A DNA stretch of 64,000 nucleotides from Rufibacter latericius (GTDB lineage: Bacteria > Bacteroidota > Bacteroidia > Cytophagales > Hymenobacteraceae), in assembly GCF_003721515.1 (NCBI RefSeq), contig NZ_RJJD01000015.1:38258-102257 (forward strand). The letters are read 5' to 3'. Within the stretch, counting starts at the first letter, position 1, and every line of letters starts with the position of its first letter. A model generated the notes under the pieces. That model ran no database searches. It was not told where the DNA came from and was given only the letters and a program-made list of their open reading frames with translations. The translations under genes and the position numbers were made by a program. Shown here piece after piece: positions 7,710 to 17,371 of this stretch.

Positions 7710-9080
7710 TTAAGCTTGTGGCGCGTGCAAGGAAGCAAAATGTTGGTAAAACAACGGAATGGTCTCAATGCCTTTCATGAAGTTGAACACCCCAAAATGC
7801 TCGTTGGGCGAATGGATGGCATCAGAATCAAGCCCGAAGCCCATGAGCACGGTGTCGGTTTCCAGCACAGACTTGAACATGGCCACGATTGGGATACTGC
7901 CTCCGCTGCGTACCGGCACCGGTTTCTTGCCAAATGTATCTTCCATGGCGCGGGCTGCCGCCTGGTAACCTGCCGAAGTGGTAGGCGTCACCACCGGCTC
8001 TCCGCCGTGGTGCGGTTTTACCACTACTTTCACACTAGGCGGCGCGATAGACTCAAAATGCTTCTGGAACAGCTCAGTGATTTCTTCTGAGGTCTGGTGC
8101 GGCACCAGGCGCATAGAGATCTTCGCGAAAGCCTTGGAAGGAATCACGGTTTTAGCGCCTTCGCCGGTGTAACCACCCCAAATGCCGTTCACATCTAAAG
8201 TTGGTCTAATGGAATTACGCTCCATAGTAGAGTACCCGGTCTCGCCGTGTACATCAGAAAGATCAAGGGCTTGCTTGTAGGCCTCCAGGCTGAAAGGTGC
8301 CCGGCCCATCTCGGCGCGTTCTTCCGGGCTCAGTTCCTCTACGTTGTCATAGAACCCCGGAATGGTGATGTGGTTGTTCTCATCGTGCAGAGACGCAATC
8401 ATCTTGCATAGGATGTTTATAGGGTTGGCTACCGCGCCGCCGTACAAGCCCGAGTGCAGGTCGCGGTTAGGGCCGGTTACCTCTACCTCGTGGTAGCTGA
8501 GTCCGCGTAGGCCGGTCGTCACCGAGGGCACGTCGTTGGCCAGCATGCCAGTATCCGAAATCACGATGATGTCGGCTTTGAGGCGCTCTTTGTTTTCTTT
8601 CACGAAGGTGGCCAGGTTCACCGAGCCCACTTCCTCTTCGCCCTCAATCATGAATTTCACGTTGCAGGGCAAGGCCTGTTGCTGCATCATGGTTTCAAAC
8701 GCCTTTACGTGCATGTAGGTCTGGCCTTTGTCATCACAGGCACCGCGGGCGTAGATTTTCTCGTCTTTGATCACCGGCTCAAACGGCGGCGAGTTCCAGA
8801 GTTCATAGGGGTCGGCGGGTTGCACGTCATAGTGGCCGTACACCAGCACCGTTGGCAAAGCCGGGTCAATGATCTTATCGGCGTACACAATGGGGTTGCC
8901 TTCGGTCTGGAACAACTGGGCATTGTCGGCACCGGCTTCCTGTAACTTTTCCCGCAGAAATTCAGCCGCCCGCATCACGTCTCCCTTAAAAGAAAGGTCT
9001 GCACTTACAGATGGAATGCGCAACAACTCCAGCAACTCTTGCAGAAACCGGTCTTTGTTCTCTTCAATATAGGCTTTCAT
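7710..9080 (-). CDS. M20-family zinc dipeptidase
   Basis: 456 residues from the ATG at 9080 (MKAYIEENKDRF); an in-frame extension to 9143 adds residues with no family match. Metal-site motifs are in order: VYGHYDVQPADP (His), GACDDKGQ (bridging Asp), EGEEEVGS (catalytic Glu and metal Glu), DTGM (Asp) and IHSPNEHF (His). A dimerisation lid domain lies between about residues 190 and 350. The family hydrolyses dipeptides in the cytoplasm using two zinc ions. It lies downstream of plsY on the same strand, separated by one palindrome. Confidence 0.93.
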   Translation of the reverse strand: MKAYIEENKDRFLQELLELLRIPSVSADLSFKGDVMRAAEFLREKLQEAGADNAQLFQTEGNPIVYADKIIDPALPTVLVYGHYDVQPADPYELWNSPPFEPVIKDEKIYARGACDDKGQTYMHVKAFETMMQQQALPCNVKFMIEGEEEVGSVNLATFVKENKERLKADIIVISDTGMLANDVPSVTTGLRGLSYHEVEVTGPNRDLHSGLYGGAVANPINILCKMIASLHDENNHITIPGFYDNVEELSPEERAEMGRAPFSLEAYKQALDLSDVHGETGYSTMERNSIRPTLDVNGIWGGYTGEGAKTVIPSKAFAKISMRLVPHQTSEEITELFQKHFESIAPPSVKVVVKPHHGGEPVVTPTTSAGYQAAARAMEDTFGKKPVPVRSGGSIPIVAMFKSVLETDTVLMGFGLDSDAIHSPNEHFGVFNFMKGIETIPLFYQHFASLHAPQA

Positions 9081-9194
9081 AGTATCAGGTTGATGATGGG
9101 TGAAGTTAAAACAAAAAGTGCCCTTCTCCTTCCAGAAAGACACTTCTTCAGTTGATTTTACTTTTCAGAACGGTTCAAAGCAGCAGTTACCCCA

Positions 9195-9232
9195 CGTTTT
9201 AAGGCCGATTTCCGGAAAAACCCTCTAAAACG
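9195..9232. repeat. Dispersed palindrome, copy 4 (after plsY)
   Basis: CGTTTTAAGGCCGATTTC / GGAAAAACCCTCTAAAACG, 21 bp past the plsY stop. The outer arms CGTTTTA / TAAAACG are perfect, the inner part is mismatched. Confidence 0.75.
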
Positions 9233-9253
9233 GAAAATCCGCTGAATTCAACC

Positions 9254-9898
9254 TTACTTACTTTTAAACGGGTTGATGTTGGCTTTGCTTTCCACGCCTT
9301 GCATGAGGCGGGTGATGTTCTTTTTGTGCGTTAACACCACCATCACCGCAATGAACACCCCGAAGATGGGCAGAAGCAGGTTGTCTGGCTTGAACATAGG
9401 CAACAACAACAGCAACGGAAACGAGATAGCCGCCAGCATGGAACTCAGAGACACGTATTTGGTCAAGAGCAGCACCACCACAAAGATTCCCAGGCAGATC
9501 AAGGCTACCGGCAGATGTACCGCCAGCACCATGCCCATGACCGTAGCCACGCCTTTGCCTCCTTTAAAACCCACATACACCGGGAAAATATGCCCGATGA
9601 CGGCTACCACCCCCAGAATCAGTTTGAACATAATCAGCTGCTGCGGCTCAATCACGTCCCAGTTCAGGAGCAGATTCGCCAGTGAGGTAGCAGCCCAGCC
9701 TTTAAGAATGTCTACGGCCATCACAATGGAACCCGGTTTCTTTCCCAGCACCCGGAAGGTATTAGTGGCCCCGGCGTTGCCGCTGCCGTGCTGGCGTACG
9801 TCAATGCCATAGAATTTTTTGCCCACCCATACCGCCGTAGGGATAGAACCAATCAGATAAGCCAACAAGATAATTCCGCCAATAATGACTATCTCCAT
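9254..9898 (-). CDS. plsY: Acyl-phosphate:glycerol-3-phosphate acyltransferase PlsY
   Basis: 214 residues from the ATG at 9898, the usual PlsY length; upstream in-frame residues are not family-like. The three PlsY motifs are visible: GSIPTAVWVGK, GSGNAGATNTFRVLG and FKGGKGVATVMG, within five or six membrane spans. It transfers an acyl group from acyl-phosphate to glycerol-3-phosphate, the first committed step of phospholipid synthesis, at the inner membrane. It lies downstream of the giant secreted protein gene and upstream of the dipeptidase, all on the minus strand. Confidence 0.95.
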   Translation of the reverse strand: MEIVIIGGIILLAYLIGSIPTAVWVGKKFYGIDVRQHGSGNAGATNTFRVLGKKPGSIVMAVDILKGWAATSLANLLLNWDVIEPQQLIMFKLILGVVAVIGHIFPVYVGFKGGKGVATVMGMVLAVHLPVALICLGIFVVVLLLTKYVSLSSMLAAISFPLLLLLPMFKPDNLLLPIFGVFIAVMVVLTHKKNITRLMQGVESKANINPFKSK

Positions 9899-10026
9899 GT
9901 GTATACCGGGTTTTGTAGATCTTTTCTTAGATACGGCTGCCGCCGATAGGGTTCCAAAAATATATTTCTTCAAATATAGACAAACCCCACCCACGACCCA
10001 ACACTGCCCCCAACAGGTCTTAAACG

Positions 10027-10080
10027 AAGCATCCCGTTTAGGGGCGGTTTCTGGAAAACCTGCCCTAAAACGGGATGCTT
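10027..10080. repeat. Dispersed palindrome, copy 5 (after the giant gene), with extended stem
   Basis: The stem extends outward: AAGCATCCCGTTTAGG pairs with CCTAAAACGGGATGCTT around the usual GGTTTCTGGAAAACC centre. It lies 23 bp past the giant gene stop and is the longest copy. Confidence 0.85.
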
Positions 10081-10103
10081 GAAAAAGAACAGCTGCTTAC
10101 TGC

Positions 10104-13100
10104 CTAGTTGCCAACCGGCGGAATGTCGGGTTGGGTTTCCCCGGCTTTCTTCTTCTTGTCCTTTTTCTTTTTGCCGGAAGCGTCTTCCTGCTCAGTCACC
10201 GGTGTCTCAAAACCTGAGGGCACGATATCAACCGCTTCCTCTTTCTTTTTCTTCTTGTCTTTCTCCTTGGAGGCTTCTGGTTTTGCTACTGGCGTCTCAA
10301 AGCCGGCTGGTACGGCGTCACCCTCGGCTTCTTTCTTTTTCTTCTTGCCTTTGGCTTCCTCGGCCTGGGCCGGAGCCTCAAACCCGGCCGGAATAGCACC
10401 CGTATCCACTTCCTCCCCTTTCTTTTTCTTCTTGCTCTTCTTGTCGGTGTCTTCTTCCATGGCGGTGTCAAAGGTGTTGTACACTGGTTGCGGAGCCGCT
10501 TTCAAGGCCTCTTTGCCCAGGTACGTCTTCCGGAAGTAGTTCACGAACTCCATTCTGTCAAGGTCTTCCAGCGGATAGAAGGTGTAATCCCCCCCGGCCA
10601 CTGTTCTCCCTTTTGATTTGGAAGCCACTTCCCCGTTAAACTGAGGATCTGAAGACGTCATACCTAGTCCACCTTCATAGAAGTTGAAGTAGTACCACAC
10701 ATACGGGTTCACCTCCAGGTACATTCCTACGGCATCACCGGCAGGTCCGGCTTTGATCTCAATGTGTCCGGTGATTTTGGCGTTCACGTCGGTTTTGTCA
10801 ATCCCGGCAATGCTGATAGGACCCACGCTGTACCAGGCCTTATTCTTTGGAGACCACTTCAGGTTTACCTGGTTCAGCACCAACGTGTGAATAAGTTTAG
10901 GCGAGATCTTTGAGAAAGGAACGTATCCTTTGGAGGTGGCAGCAGTAAAATCGGCTACGCCTTTGTCTCCTATGAATGCAGCTAACTTGAACGGAAGGGT
11001 AGCGTTGTTTAATTCCACTCCTTCCGGAAGGCCTGCTACATCTTTCGCTACTTTCGCGCCCATGCTCTCAATCGCCTTAGAAGGGGCATCGAAGTCAAAC
11101 GCCATAAAGGTATCTAACTCGTAGCGGCTGCTGTCGGTGCGGCCAGTGCCGGTACCCACAGTGGTGAGTTTGAACCCTTTCACCGGCCTGATCAGATTGA
11201 ACTGTCCGTCGTACTTGGCCTCTTTGGTGACGTCGTTGTACTGGAGCATATTGCCGCTGTAGGAGTTTCCGTAGGCCCGGCCTTCATCGCCCAGTTTGTA
11301 CATCTTTTCTTCCTTATTGAAAGAAAGCAGGCCCTGCACTTCAAACACATCAATGTCATCTTCAAACTGCTTCTTGGAGACAAAGGTGTTGTAGATTTTT
11401 CCGGAAGTGGTGTTCACGTGGATACCGGTTTTCAAAGGCGTGCCATCGGCTAGGGCCGGGTTCTTGATTTCCAGGCGCACATCTTCTGGGTTTACGCCGT
11501 CGCGTTTGTACGGGAACCAGTCTGAGCTCTCGTTTCCGCTGAACAGCATCTTGGCAAACCCGTCGAAATTCAGGATCTTCTTATTGGAAACCACGCCTAC
11601 GTTGCCGTGGTACCGCACTTTAGGCATGATAAACAAAGTGTCCTTCTCTTTGACGGTTCCTTCGGCCAGGAAGAAGTTGGGCGCTTTAGGCTCGTCTTTC
11701 TTGCCGCCCTCCGGCTTTTGCCAGGTGAACTTGTCCATCTTTATTTTGTAGGCCTCTCCGCCGGCATTGGCAAACGTGTACAGGGCGTTACCTGTTAAAC
11801 CGAAGCGGTTGTCAATGTGCAACTCACCCTTCACCATCTGGTGGAACTTCTGCACAGAGTCCATGGCCAGGCTGGCTTTCTGGAAGGTCTTCAGCTCAGC
11901 GTCTTTCAGGAACTGCACCCTGTTGCTGTCTGGGATGAGGTAACTGTCCCCTACCGGAATGTACGGCACACCCGAGGCCACCAACGTATAGTTGCTGAAG
12001 TCGTAGGTGGCACTTTTCGCTTTGAAGGCCAGCGAGTCATCGCCTGATTTCATGGAATAGAAGTATGACTCAGCGCCGTCTGTATTGCCGCTGGAAAGGG
12101 TAAGTTTCCTTGATTTGAAATCCCATTTACCGGCCGCCAACGATGATTTGTACTGGGCAAACGGGAACTCCGTGGTGGCTTTCCCTTTGGTTTCGGCCCC
12201 GTATTCTGCGTAACCGGCATCCATGTGGAAGTCCAGGAATATATCATACGTGGTGAGGGCCGGTATCTTTTTATCAGCGGAGGCGACTTCCATGCCGGCC
12301 TTGTTCCCGTGAATGAGTCCTTTCTTGAACACAAACAGCGGCGATTTCATGGCGACTTCTTTGTTCTCCACAACCCCATTCCCGAACAGAGAGGACGGTG
12401 TGAAGCCCAACATGCCTTTATAGGTAAACCGATCGTTGAAAATGCTCATCAGCTCCCGGCCCACGGTATGCACCTGTAGGGTGTCCTGGTACGGGTGCCA
12501 GTTCATCTTAAATGCCTTAAAAGTACCGCTCGGGTAAGAGCCCTGTGCCACGGTTCCCTCCTTGAAGCTTCCTTTCTTCCCTACCTCAGTGATGGCGGAA
12601 TCCAGGAAGAATACGAAAGCGGGCGAGTGCATGGTGGCGGTCTGGTAGCTCAGTACGCCTTTTCCTCTCAAACCCTTGGTATCCATGGTGAGGGTATCGG
12701 TGAAGCGTCCTTTGCCCCCGTACACCGCGAACCCCGCCTTAGGAACCGGGTACGAAAAGCCCAGTGCCCCGTCTGGCTGAATGGCCAGCTTGGTTTCAAA
12801 CGGCGGAAAAATACCCCCTGAGTTAAACGTTCCCTTGAACCCGATGACGTTGTTCTTGGTACTGGCCATGCTGTCAATCTTAAACGGCGGAATGTTGAAA
12901 TACACGCTGGTATCATACACGCCACCCAGGATCTCGGGCTTATTGAAGTACACCGTCATGCCTGAGATCGCATCCAGAGCCGGATACCCTCCTGATTTCT
13001 TTTTCCCTGATTTATTGTCCGGACGGTTGAGGTACAGTTTGGCCTGGCCTTTTCCACCGCGGTTCACCAGTGTGAAAGGCGTTTCTTTCTCCTTGCCGTC

Positions 13101-15311
13101 TTTGCCTTTGGTTTTGGTCGTCAACACCGTTGAGTCGATTTTGGCCAGATCTATGAAAAAGCCATCATAATCGAAGAGAAACTCCTTGCCCCGGAAAGAA
13201 AAGTCAGTGGATTTCACCTTTCCGTTAAACAAGATGTTCCGGTTTTTCTGGATTCGCACCATCTGGCTGTCTGGCGTGGCAATCACCGATGAATCTCTGT
13301 GGAAAGCGAACGATTCTACTCCGCGCAAGATCAGATCACCGGAGGCCAGGTTCAGCGTGGCGTTCTTGCCGGCCGGAGAAAGCGCATTCAAGTGGATGTA
13401 GTCGTAATCCTTTTTGTTCCGGGAGGCATCTACGTAATGGTAGGCTTTCTCGCGCAGGCGCACAAACCCGGTAGCTGCGTCATAATCAAGAAAGTTGCCC
13501 TGAGAAAGCGTGGTGAGCGCATGGTGCAGAACCTCTTTCTTGATCTTGGTATCCTCGGCCATTTGGGCCAGGTAGAAGGTCTTGGACCCTATCTTGGCCC
13601 CATAACCTACCGTGGTATACAGCGGATGGAAATTGGAGATGGTTTTAATCTGTTGGAAGCGGGACTCAGTAAAATACTCTTTTGAGTTTACCTGCGCCGG
13701 CACTTCGTTCTTGGCCGTCAGGATAGAGAAATCAATGCTAGGTTCCTTGATGTTCCAGGCCGCCATATCTGTGGTGAGCTCAATCTGGTGGTAGGAATGG
13801 TAATACGGCGTCAGTTTGTAGAGCCCCTCGGGATTGATGAGCACCAACCGTTTTCCCTCCTTGTTGTACTTGAACTTCACACCCGGGTGGGTGATGGAAT
13901 CTTTGCCCTGGAAAAGCGCAATACCAGCTTCAGGAGCGGTGATGATACTATCATTAATGGTGTAGTTCCGGGAAGTTGCCCTGAACTTCTGTTCTCCGCT
14001 CTCCGATACCCAGATAGTGGAGGGGCTGCCATCCAGGGCGGCACTCATTACGGTACTGCCCGCCAGGGAAAGACCGCCCAGGTACTTGATGTCAGAGCCA
14101 AACCGTTTGATTTTAGCGTTGTTAGTATGCGAGATGAACTTAGGAAATCCGTTGTCACCGTTGGCTTTGGCGCGGGTAAGACGGTATTCCAGGTTCCCGT
14201 GGATGGTGTTTTCCAGCACGGCCGGATAGGTCAAGGTCACGTCTTCGGCTTTGAAGGCAGGTTTGGCTACCTCAAACGACAGGTTCTTGAACTCAGCCGT
14301 AGCATCGCCGCCCAATTGGTTCCAGACCAGTTTTCCACCGGTACCCGCGTACATTCCGTTGGCCAGCGACACAGCGCCCGTGGCTTCTTTGATGGTCACA
14401 GAGTCATACGCCGAGGTAAACAACAGGTCTGCTTTCTGCACTACCACCACCGGACCGGCCAACACCGGCAACGGTGCCGACACATACTCCTGCACCAAGA
14501 CAGGCACCGGTTCAGCTTCCACCGGCTCTGGGGTTTCCTTTTTAGCGATGGCAGACTTGGTGACTGTCTTTTTAGAGCTGCTTGCAGCCTTGGCAGCTTT
14601 GGGTTTGGTCACCTTCTTAGGAGTATCCCAGGCTGCCCATGGGTCTTCTTCTACAGGCTTGGCTACTTTTTTGGGAGCTGGTTTAGGGGCCGGAGCTGCG
14701 GTTTTAGTTGCAGAAGCTGGTGTAGTAGCCTTAGCAACGGGAGCCGGTGTAGCCGGAGCGGCAGGTTCTTCGGTTCCCCAACCAGAATCAGTGGCAGGAG
14801 TGATCGTTCCTTCGCGGTACTCAAAGGCAAAGGCGCCGCCCTGGGCCTGTAAGCTATTGGTAGGGCCTTTGTAGAGCGTTTTGTCGGCTAGAAACTTTTG
14901 GGTGTTTACCAGAAACTTCTCATACACTTTGAGGTCTTGCTTCTGAAGCGTTTGCTCTATCACGTTCAGCAATTGGTCCAGGTTAGCGCCGGTGTACTGG
15001 TGCAGGTTTACGCTGGCCCCCACGGTACCCAGAAAATTTTCAAAGTGCGGCCGAGACTTCAGCTTTTTCTTGAGCATCTGCTGGGCCAGGTCCATCACCT
15101 TTCTTTGCTGGGTAGAACTCAGGCGGCCGCTGCTCCAGGCCTGCTCAAAGCTGGTGCCCGTTTGTACCGCCGCCGCGTTCTTGGTGCCGGCCATGAGCGC
15201 GCGTATGTCCAGGGCGAACTGCGCCGGATCATCGGCAGAAATCTTATAGGACTGCGCATGGCTGGCCAGCCCACTCAATAAAAAAATCAGGAGGAGATAG
15301 AAATGCTTCAT
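10104..15311 (-). CDS. Giant secreted protein of unknown function, 1735 aa
   Basis: A signal peptide (MKHFYLLLIFLLSGLASHAQ) is followed by a helical region to about residue 165. An Ala/Pro/Lys-rich linker spans about 175-275. About 1300 residues of beta-rich sequence follow, with recurring LxF/GxLxY patterns (for example GELHIDNRFGLTGNALYTF, VQGLLSFNKEEKMYKLGDEG). The C-terminal 120 residues are a low-complexity tail with poly-Lys runs alternating with four PAGFETPV-like units. No catalytic motif or membrane anchor was recognised. The beta-repeat texture recalls long periplasmic or envelope proteins, but I cannot name a family. The start is 15 bp after the prmA stop, so the two may be co-transcribed. 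Confidence 0.85.
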   Translation of the reverse strand: MKHFYLLLIFLLSGLASHAQSYKISADDPAQFALDIRALMAGTKNAAAVQTGTSFEQAWSSGRLSSTQQRKVMDLAQQMLKKKLKSRPHFENFLGTVGASVNLHQYTGANLDQLLNVIEQTLQKQDLKVYEKFLVNTQKFLADKTLYKGPTNSLQAQGGAFAFEYREGTITPATDSGWGTEEPAAPATPAPVAKATTPASATKTAAPAPKPAPKKVAKPVEEDPWAAWDTPKKVTKPKAAKAASSSKKTVTKSAIAKKETPEPVEAEPVPVLVQEYVSAPLPVLAGPVVVVQKADLLFTSAYDSVTIKEATGAVSLANGMYAGTGGKLVWNQLGGDATAEFKNLSFEVAKPAFKAEDVTLTYPAVLENTIHGNLEYRLTRAKANGDNGFPKFISHTNNAKIKRFGSDIKYLGGLSLAGSTVMSAALDGSPSTIWVSESGEQKFRATSRNYTINDSIITAPEAGIALFQGKDSITHPGVKFKYNKEGKRLVLINPEGLYKLTPYYHSYHQIELTTDMAAWNIKEPSIDFSILTAKNEVPAQVNSKEYFTESRFQQIKTISNFHPLYTTVGYGAKIGSKTFYLAQMAEDTKIKKEVLHHALTTLSQGNFLDYDAATGFVRLREKAYHYVDASRNKKDYDYIHLNALSPAGKNATLNLASGDLILRGVESFAFHRDSSVIATPDSQMVRIQKNRNILFNGKVKSTDFSFRGKEFLFDYDGFFIDLAKIDSTVLTTKTKGKDGKEKETPFTLVNRGGKGQAKLYLNRPDNKSGKKKSGGYPALDAISGMTVYFNKPEILGGVYDTSVYFNIPPFKIDSMASTKNNVIGFKGTFNSGGIFPPFETKLAIQPDGALGFSYPVPKAGFAVYGGKGRFTDTLTMDTKGLRGKGVLSYQTATMHSPAFVFFLDSAITEVGKKGSFKEGTVAQGSYPSGTFKAFKMNWHPYQDTLQVHTVGRELMSIFNDRFTYKGMLGFTPSSLFGNGVVENKEVAMKSPLFVFKKGLIHGNKAGMEVASADKKIPALTTYDIFLDFHMDAGYAEYGAETKGKATTEFPFAQYKSSLAAGKWDFKSRKLTLSSGNTDGAESYFYSMKSGDDSLAFKAKSATYDFSNYTLVASGVPYIPVGDSYLIPDSNRVQFLKDAELKTFQKASLAMDSVQKFHQMVKGELHIDNRFGLTGNALYTFANAGGEAYKIKMDKFTWQKPEGGKKDEPKAPNFFLAEGTVKEKDTLFIMPKVRYHGNVGVVSNKKILNFDGFAKMLFSGNESSDWFPYKRDGVNPEDVRLEIKNPALADGTPLKTGIHVNTTSGKIYNTFVSKKQFEDDIDVFEVQGLLSFNKEEKMYKLGDEGRAYGNSYSGNMLQYNDVTKEAKYDGQFNLIRPVKGFKLTTVGTGTGRTDSSRYELDTFMAFDFDAPSKAIESMGAKVAKDVAGLPEGVELNNATLPFKLAAFIGDKGVADFTAATSKGYVPFSKISPKLIHTLVLNQVNLKWSPKNKAWYSVGPISIAGIDKTDVNAKITGHIEIKAGPAGDAVGMYLEVNPYVWYYFNFYEGGLGMTSSDPQFNGEVASKSKGRTVAGGDYTFYPLEDLDRMEFVNYFRKTYLGKEALKAAPQPVYNTFDTAMEEDTDKKSKKKKKGEEVDTGAIPAGFEAPAQAEEAKGKKKKKEAEGDAVPAGFETPVAKPEASKEKDKKKKKEEAVDIVPSGFETPVTEQEDASGKKKKDKKKKAGETQPDIPPVGN

Positions 15312-15326
15312 AAGGTACGATGCGGT

Positions 15327-16166
15327 CTATTTAGTGGCTGTTTTCCGGAAAATGGCCGAAACCCAGTTATTCTTGTTTCTGGAGGTCTCAAAAATGAGGC
15401 CAAGCTCTGCGGCCCGCTCCTGCAGGATAGGTAGGTCTTCGGTGTAAAATCCGCTGAGTACCAAGGGCTCACCATCCAGGAGCAATTGGCTGTAGACCGG
15501 CATATCTTCCAGCAGCACGTTGCGGTTGATGTTGGCCAGGATGAGGTCAAAAGGAGCTTCGCCCTGCAGCACGGCGGCATCGCCCAGGCGCACTTCCAAG
15601 GTAGTGCAGTTGTTGCGCTCGGCGTTTTCGCGGGCGTTTTCCACGGTCCAGTCTTCAATGTCTACGGCCAGCACCTGGCGGGCACCCAGTTGTTCGGCCA
15701 TGATGGCCAGAATACCCGTGCCGCAGCCCATGTCCAGCACGCGCTTCCCGGCGTGGTCTAGGGTAAGCTGGTTTTCAATCATGAGCGTGGTGGTCTCGTG
15801 GTGACCCGTTCCGAAGGACATTTTAGGCGTGATCACGATGTCGTACTCAATTCCTTCGGGCTTGGGGTGGAAATCGGCGCGTACAGATACTTTTTCAGCG
15901 ATGAGTAGCGGTTCAAAGTTCTTCTCCCACTCCTCGTTCCAGTTCTGCTTAGCAATGCTTTTGGTTTGGTACGGGAACTCGCCGGCAAAACTGTAGCGCT
16001 CCAATACTTCCTGCAAGGCATCCTCAGAAAACCGCTCCTCTTCAATGTACCCCTGAAACCCGTTGTCGGTGTCTTGGAAGGTATCAAACCCTAATTCGCC
16101 CAGTTCAGCGATCAGGATTTCTGCGTACTCAGGCGAGGCGGTAACCGTTACTTCAATAAAACTCAT
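15327..16166 (-). CDS. prmA: Ribosomal protein L11 methyltransferase PrmA
   Basis: 279 residues from the ATG at 16166 (MSFIEVTVTASPEYAEIL); a frame to 16274 adds unlikely residues. The N-terminal substrate-binding domain spans about residues 1-100. The Rossmann methyltransferase domain follows, with VLDMGCGTGILAIMAEQLGA (SAM site) and the NIN motif in LILANINRN. The family trimethylates ribosomal protein L11. The last codons (FRKTATK) lie inside a copy of the dispersed palindrome, so the repeat forms part of the coding tail. Confidence 0.95.
   Translation of the reverse strand: MSFIEVTVTASPEYAEILIAELGELGFDTFQDTDNGFQGYIEEERFSEDALQEVLERYSFAGEFPYQTKSIAKQNWNEEWEKNFEPLLIAEKVSVRADFHPKPEGIEYDIVITPKMSFGTGHHETTTLMIENQLTLDHAGKRVLDMGCGTGILAIMAEQLGARQVLAVDIEDWTVENARENAERNNCTTLEVRLGDAAVLQGEAPFDLILANINRNVLLEDMPVYSQLLLDGEPLVLSGFYTEDLPILQERAAELGLIFETSRNKNNWVSAIFRKTATK
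15330..15361. repeat. Dispersed palindrome, copy 6, inside the prmA coding end
   Basis: TTTAGTGGCTGTTTTC / GGAAAATGGCCGAAA. It is translated as the last residues of PrmA and ends 19 bp before the giant gene start. Confidence 0.65.
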
Positions 16167-16338
16167 AAACGTTTTTATAAAAATTCTGCCATACAGCAGA
16201 AGACTAGGTAAATATTTTAACGAAAATAAGAGGAATATCTTGCGTTTTAGTCTTATTTCTAGAGAAGGAGGCAAAAAGCATGAAATTACTTTTTGTCATG
16301 GTTTATAGGATGATTGCCAAGAGGTTGGCTTGAAAGCA

Positions 16339-16372
16339 TTTCGGGCCTGTTTTCTGCAAAACAGGCCCGAAA
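16339..16372. repeat. Dispersed palindrome, copy 7 (after tpiA)
   Basis: A perfect stem TTTCGGGCCTGTTTT / AAAACAGGCCCGAAA with a CTGC centre. It lies between tpiA and prmA, both on the minus strand. GGGCC/GGCCC replaces the AGGCC/GGCCT of other copies, with pairing kept. Confidence 0.88.
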
Positions 16373-16432
16373 CATACGGCAATTACTATATAAAAATTCA
16401 AACTAGCTCTGCGGCTTTTTCAACCGCTGAAA

Positions 16433-17197
16433 CTAGAAAGATTTGATGATATCGGTGAAGTCTCTGGACTTGAGGGAAGCCCCGCCAATTAGACCACCGT
16501 CTACATCTGGCTGTGAGAACAACTCCTTAGCGTTCCCTGGGTTGGCGCTGCCGCCATACAGGATAGTTTTGTTGTAAGCCGCCTCGGCGTCAAAGATCCG
16601 GGAAAGCTCTTCCCTGATGTAGGCGTGCATTTCCTGCGCCTGCGCGCTGCTGGCGGTTTTACCCGTCCCGATGGCCCAGATGGGCTCGTAGGCAATCACA
16701 ATCTGGTCGAACTCCTCGTTGCTCAGGTGCGCCACGGTGTCCCGCAGTTGCTGGCCTACGTACTTGAAATGGTCTTCGGCCTCGCGCACCTCCAAGGGCT
16801 CGCCGCAGCAGAAGATTGGCTTGATGCCCTGACCTAACGCTGCTTTCATTTTCTTCAACAGCAGGTCTGCATCTTCATTGTGGTATTGACGCCGCTCTGA
16901 GTGGCCCACCAAAACGTACTCCACCCCCACGGATTTCAGCATGCTCGCTGATACCTCGCCGGTGTACGCGCCGCTTTCGTGGGCACTTACGTCCTGCGCT
17001 GCCAGGTGCATGCGTTGGTTTCCTTGGATTAGTTTGCTGATGGAGTGCAGGAACGGAAACGGCGGTGTGACAATCACCTCCACGTTGTCTCCGGAGACCT
17101 CGTCTTTCACCATGTTGTCAATCTCGCTGACCAGTGCCTGGGCATCCTGGTAGGTTTTGTTCATTTTCCAGTTGCCGGCAACAATGTTCTTTCTCAT
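16433..17197 (-). CDS. tpiA: Triosephosphate isomerase
   Basis: 254 residues from MRKNIVAGNWKMN; an ATG two codons earlier (17203) is also possible. Catalytic residues are visible: Lys in NWKMN, His in VGHSERR, Glu in AYEPIWAIGTGK, and the phosphate loop GGSANPGNA with GGASL near the end. It interconverts dihydroxyacetone phosphate and glyceraldehyde-3-phosphate in glycolysis and gluconeogenesis, as a cytoplasmic dimer. It reads toward prmA. Confidence 0.97.
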   Translation of the reverse strand: MRKNIVAGNWKMNKTYQDAQALVSEIDNMVKDEVSGDNVEVIVTPPFPFLHSISKLIQGNQRMHLAAQDVSAHESGAYTGEVSASMLKSVGVEYVLVGHSERRQYHNEDADLLLKKMKAALGQGIKPIFCCGEPLEVREAEDHFKYVGQQLRDTVAHLSNEEFDQIVIAYEPIWAIGTGKTASSAQAQEMHAYIREELSRIFDAEAAYNKTILYGGSANPGNAKELFSQPDVDGGLIGGASLKSRDFTDIIKSF

Positions 17198-17245
17198 AGC
17201 CATGAATTTGGTGGTTGGCAGAAGCGGCGGTTGTGCGCAGCCCCG

Positions 17246-17282
17246 CGTTTTTAGGTTCTTTTTCTGAAAACAGCTCTAAAAG
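17246..17282. repeat. Dispersed palindrome, copy 8 (upstream of tpiA)
   Basis: CGTTTTTAGGTTCTTTTTC, TG centre, GAAAACAGCTCTAAAAGG. It lies between crtY and tpiA, 49 bp upstream of the tpiA start. Confidence 0.65.
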
Positions 17283-17371
17283 GTCTTCCAACCGGAAGGA
17301 CCCAAGTCGCTGTTGGGCCGCTAAGTTAATGATTTGTGGTTTACGAGCGCTCCCCTACCCTGGAAGATGTG

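Noticed and set aside
13788-14852. A 354-codon plus-strand open frame opposite the giant gene
   Set aside because: It lies fully antisense to a clearly coding gene with a signal peptide and consistent codon use; its product is composition-driven (Arg/Gly/Ser-rich) and matches nothing.
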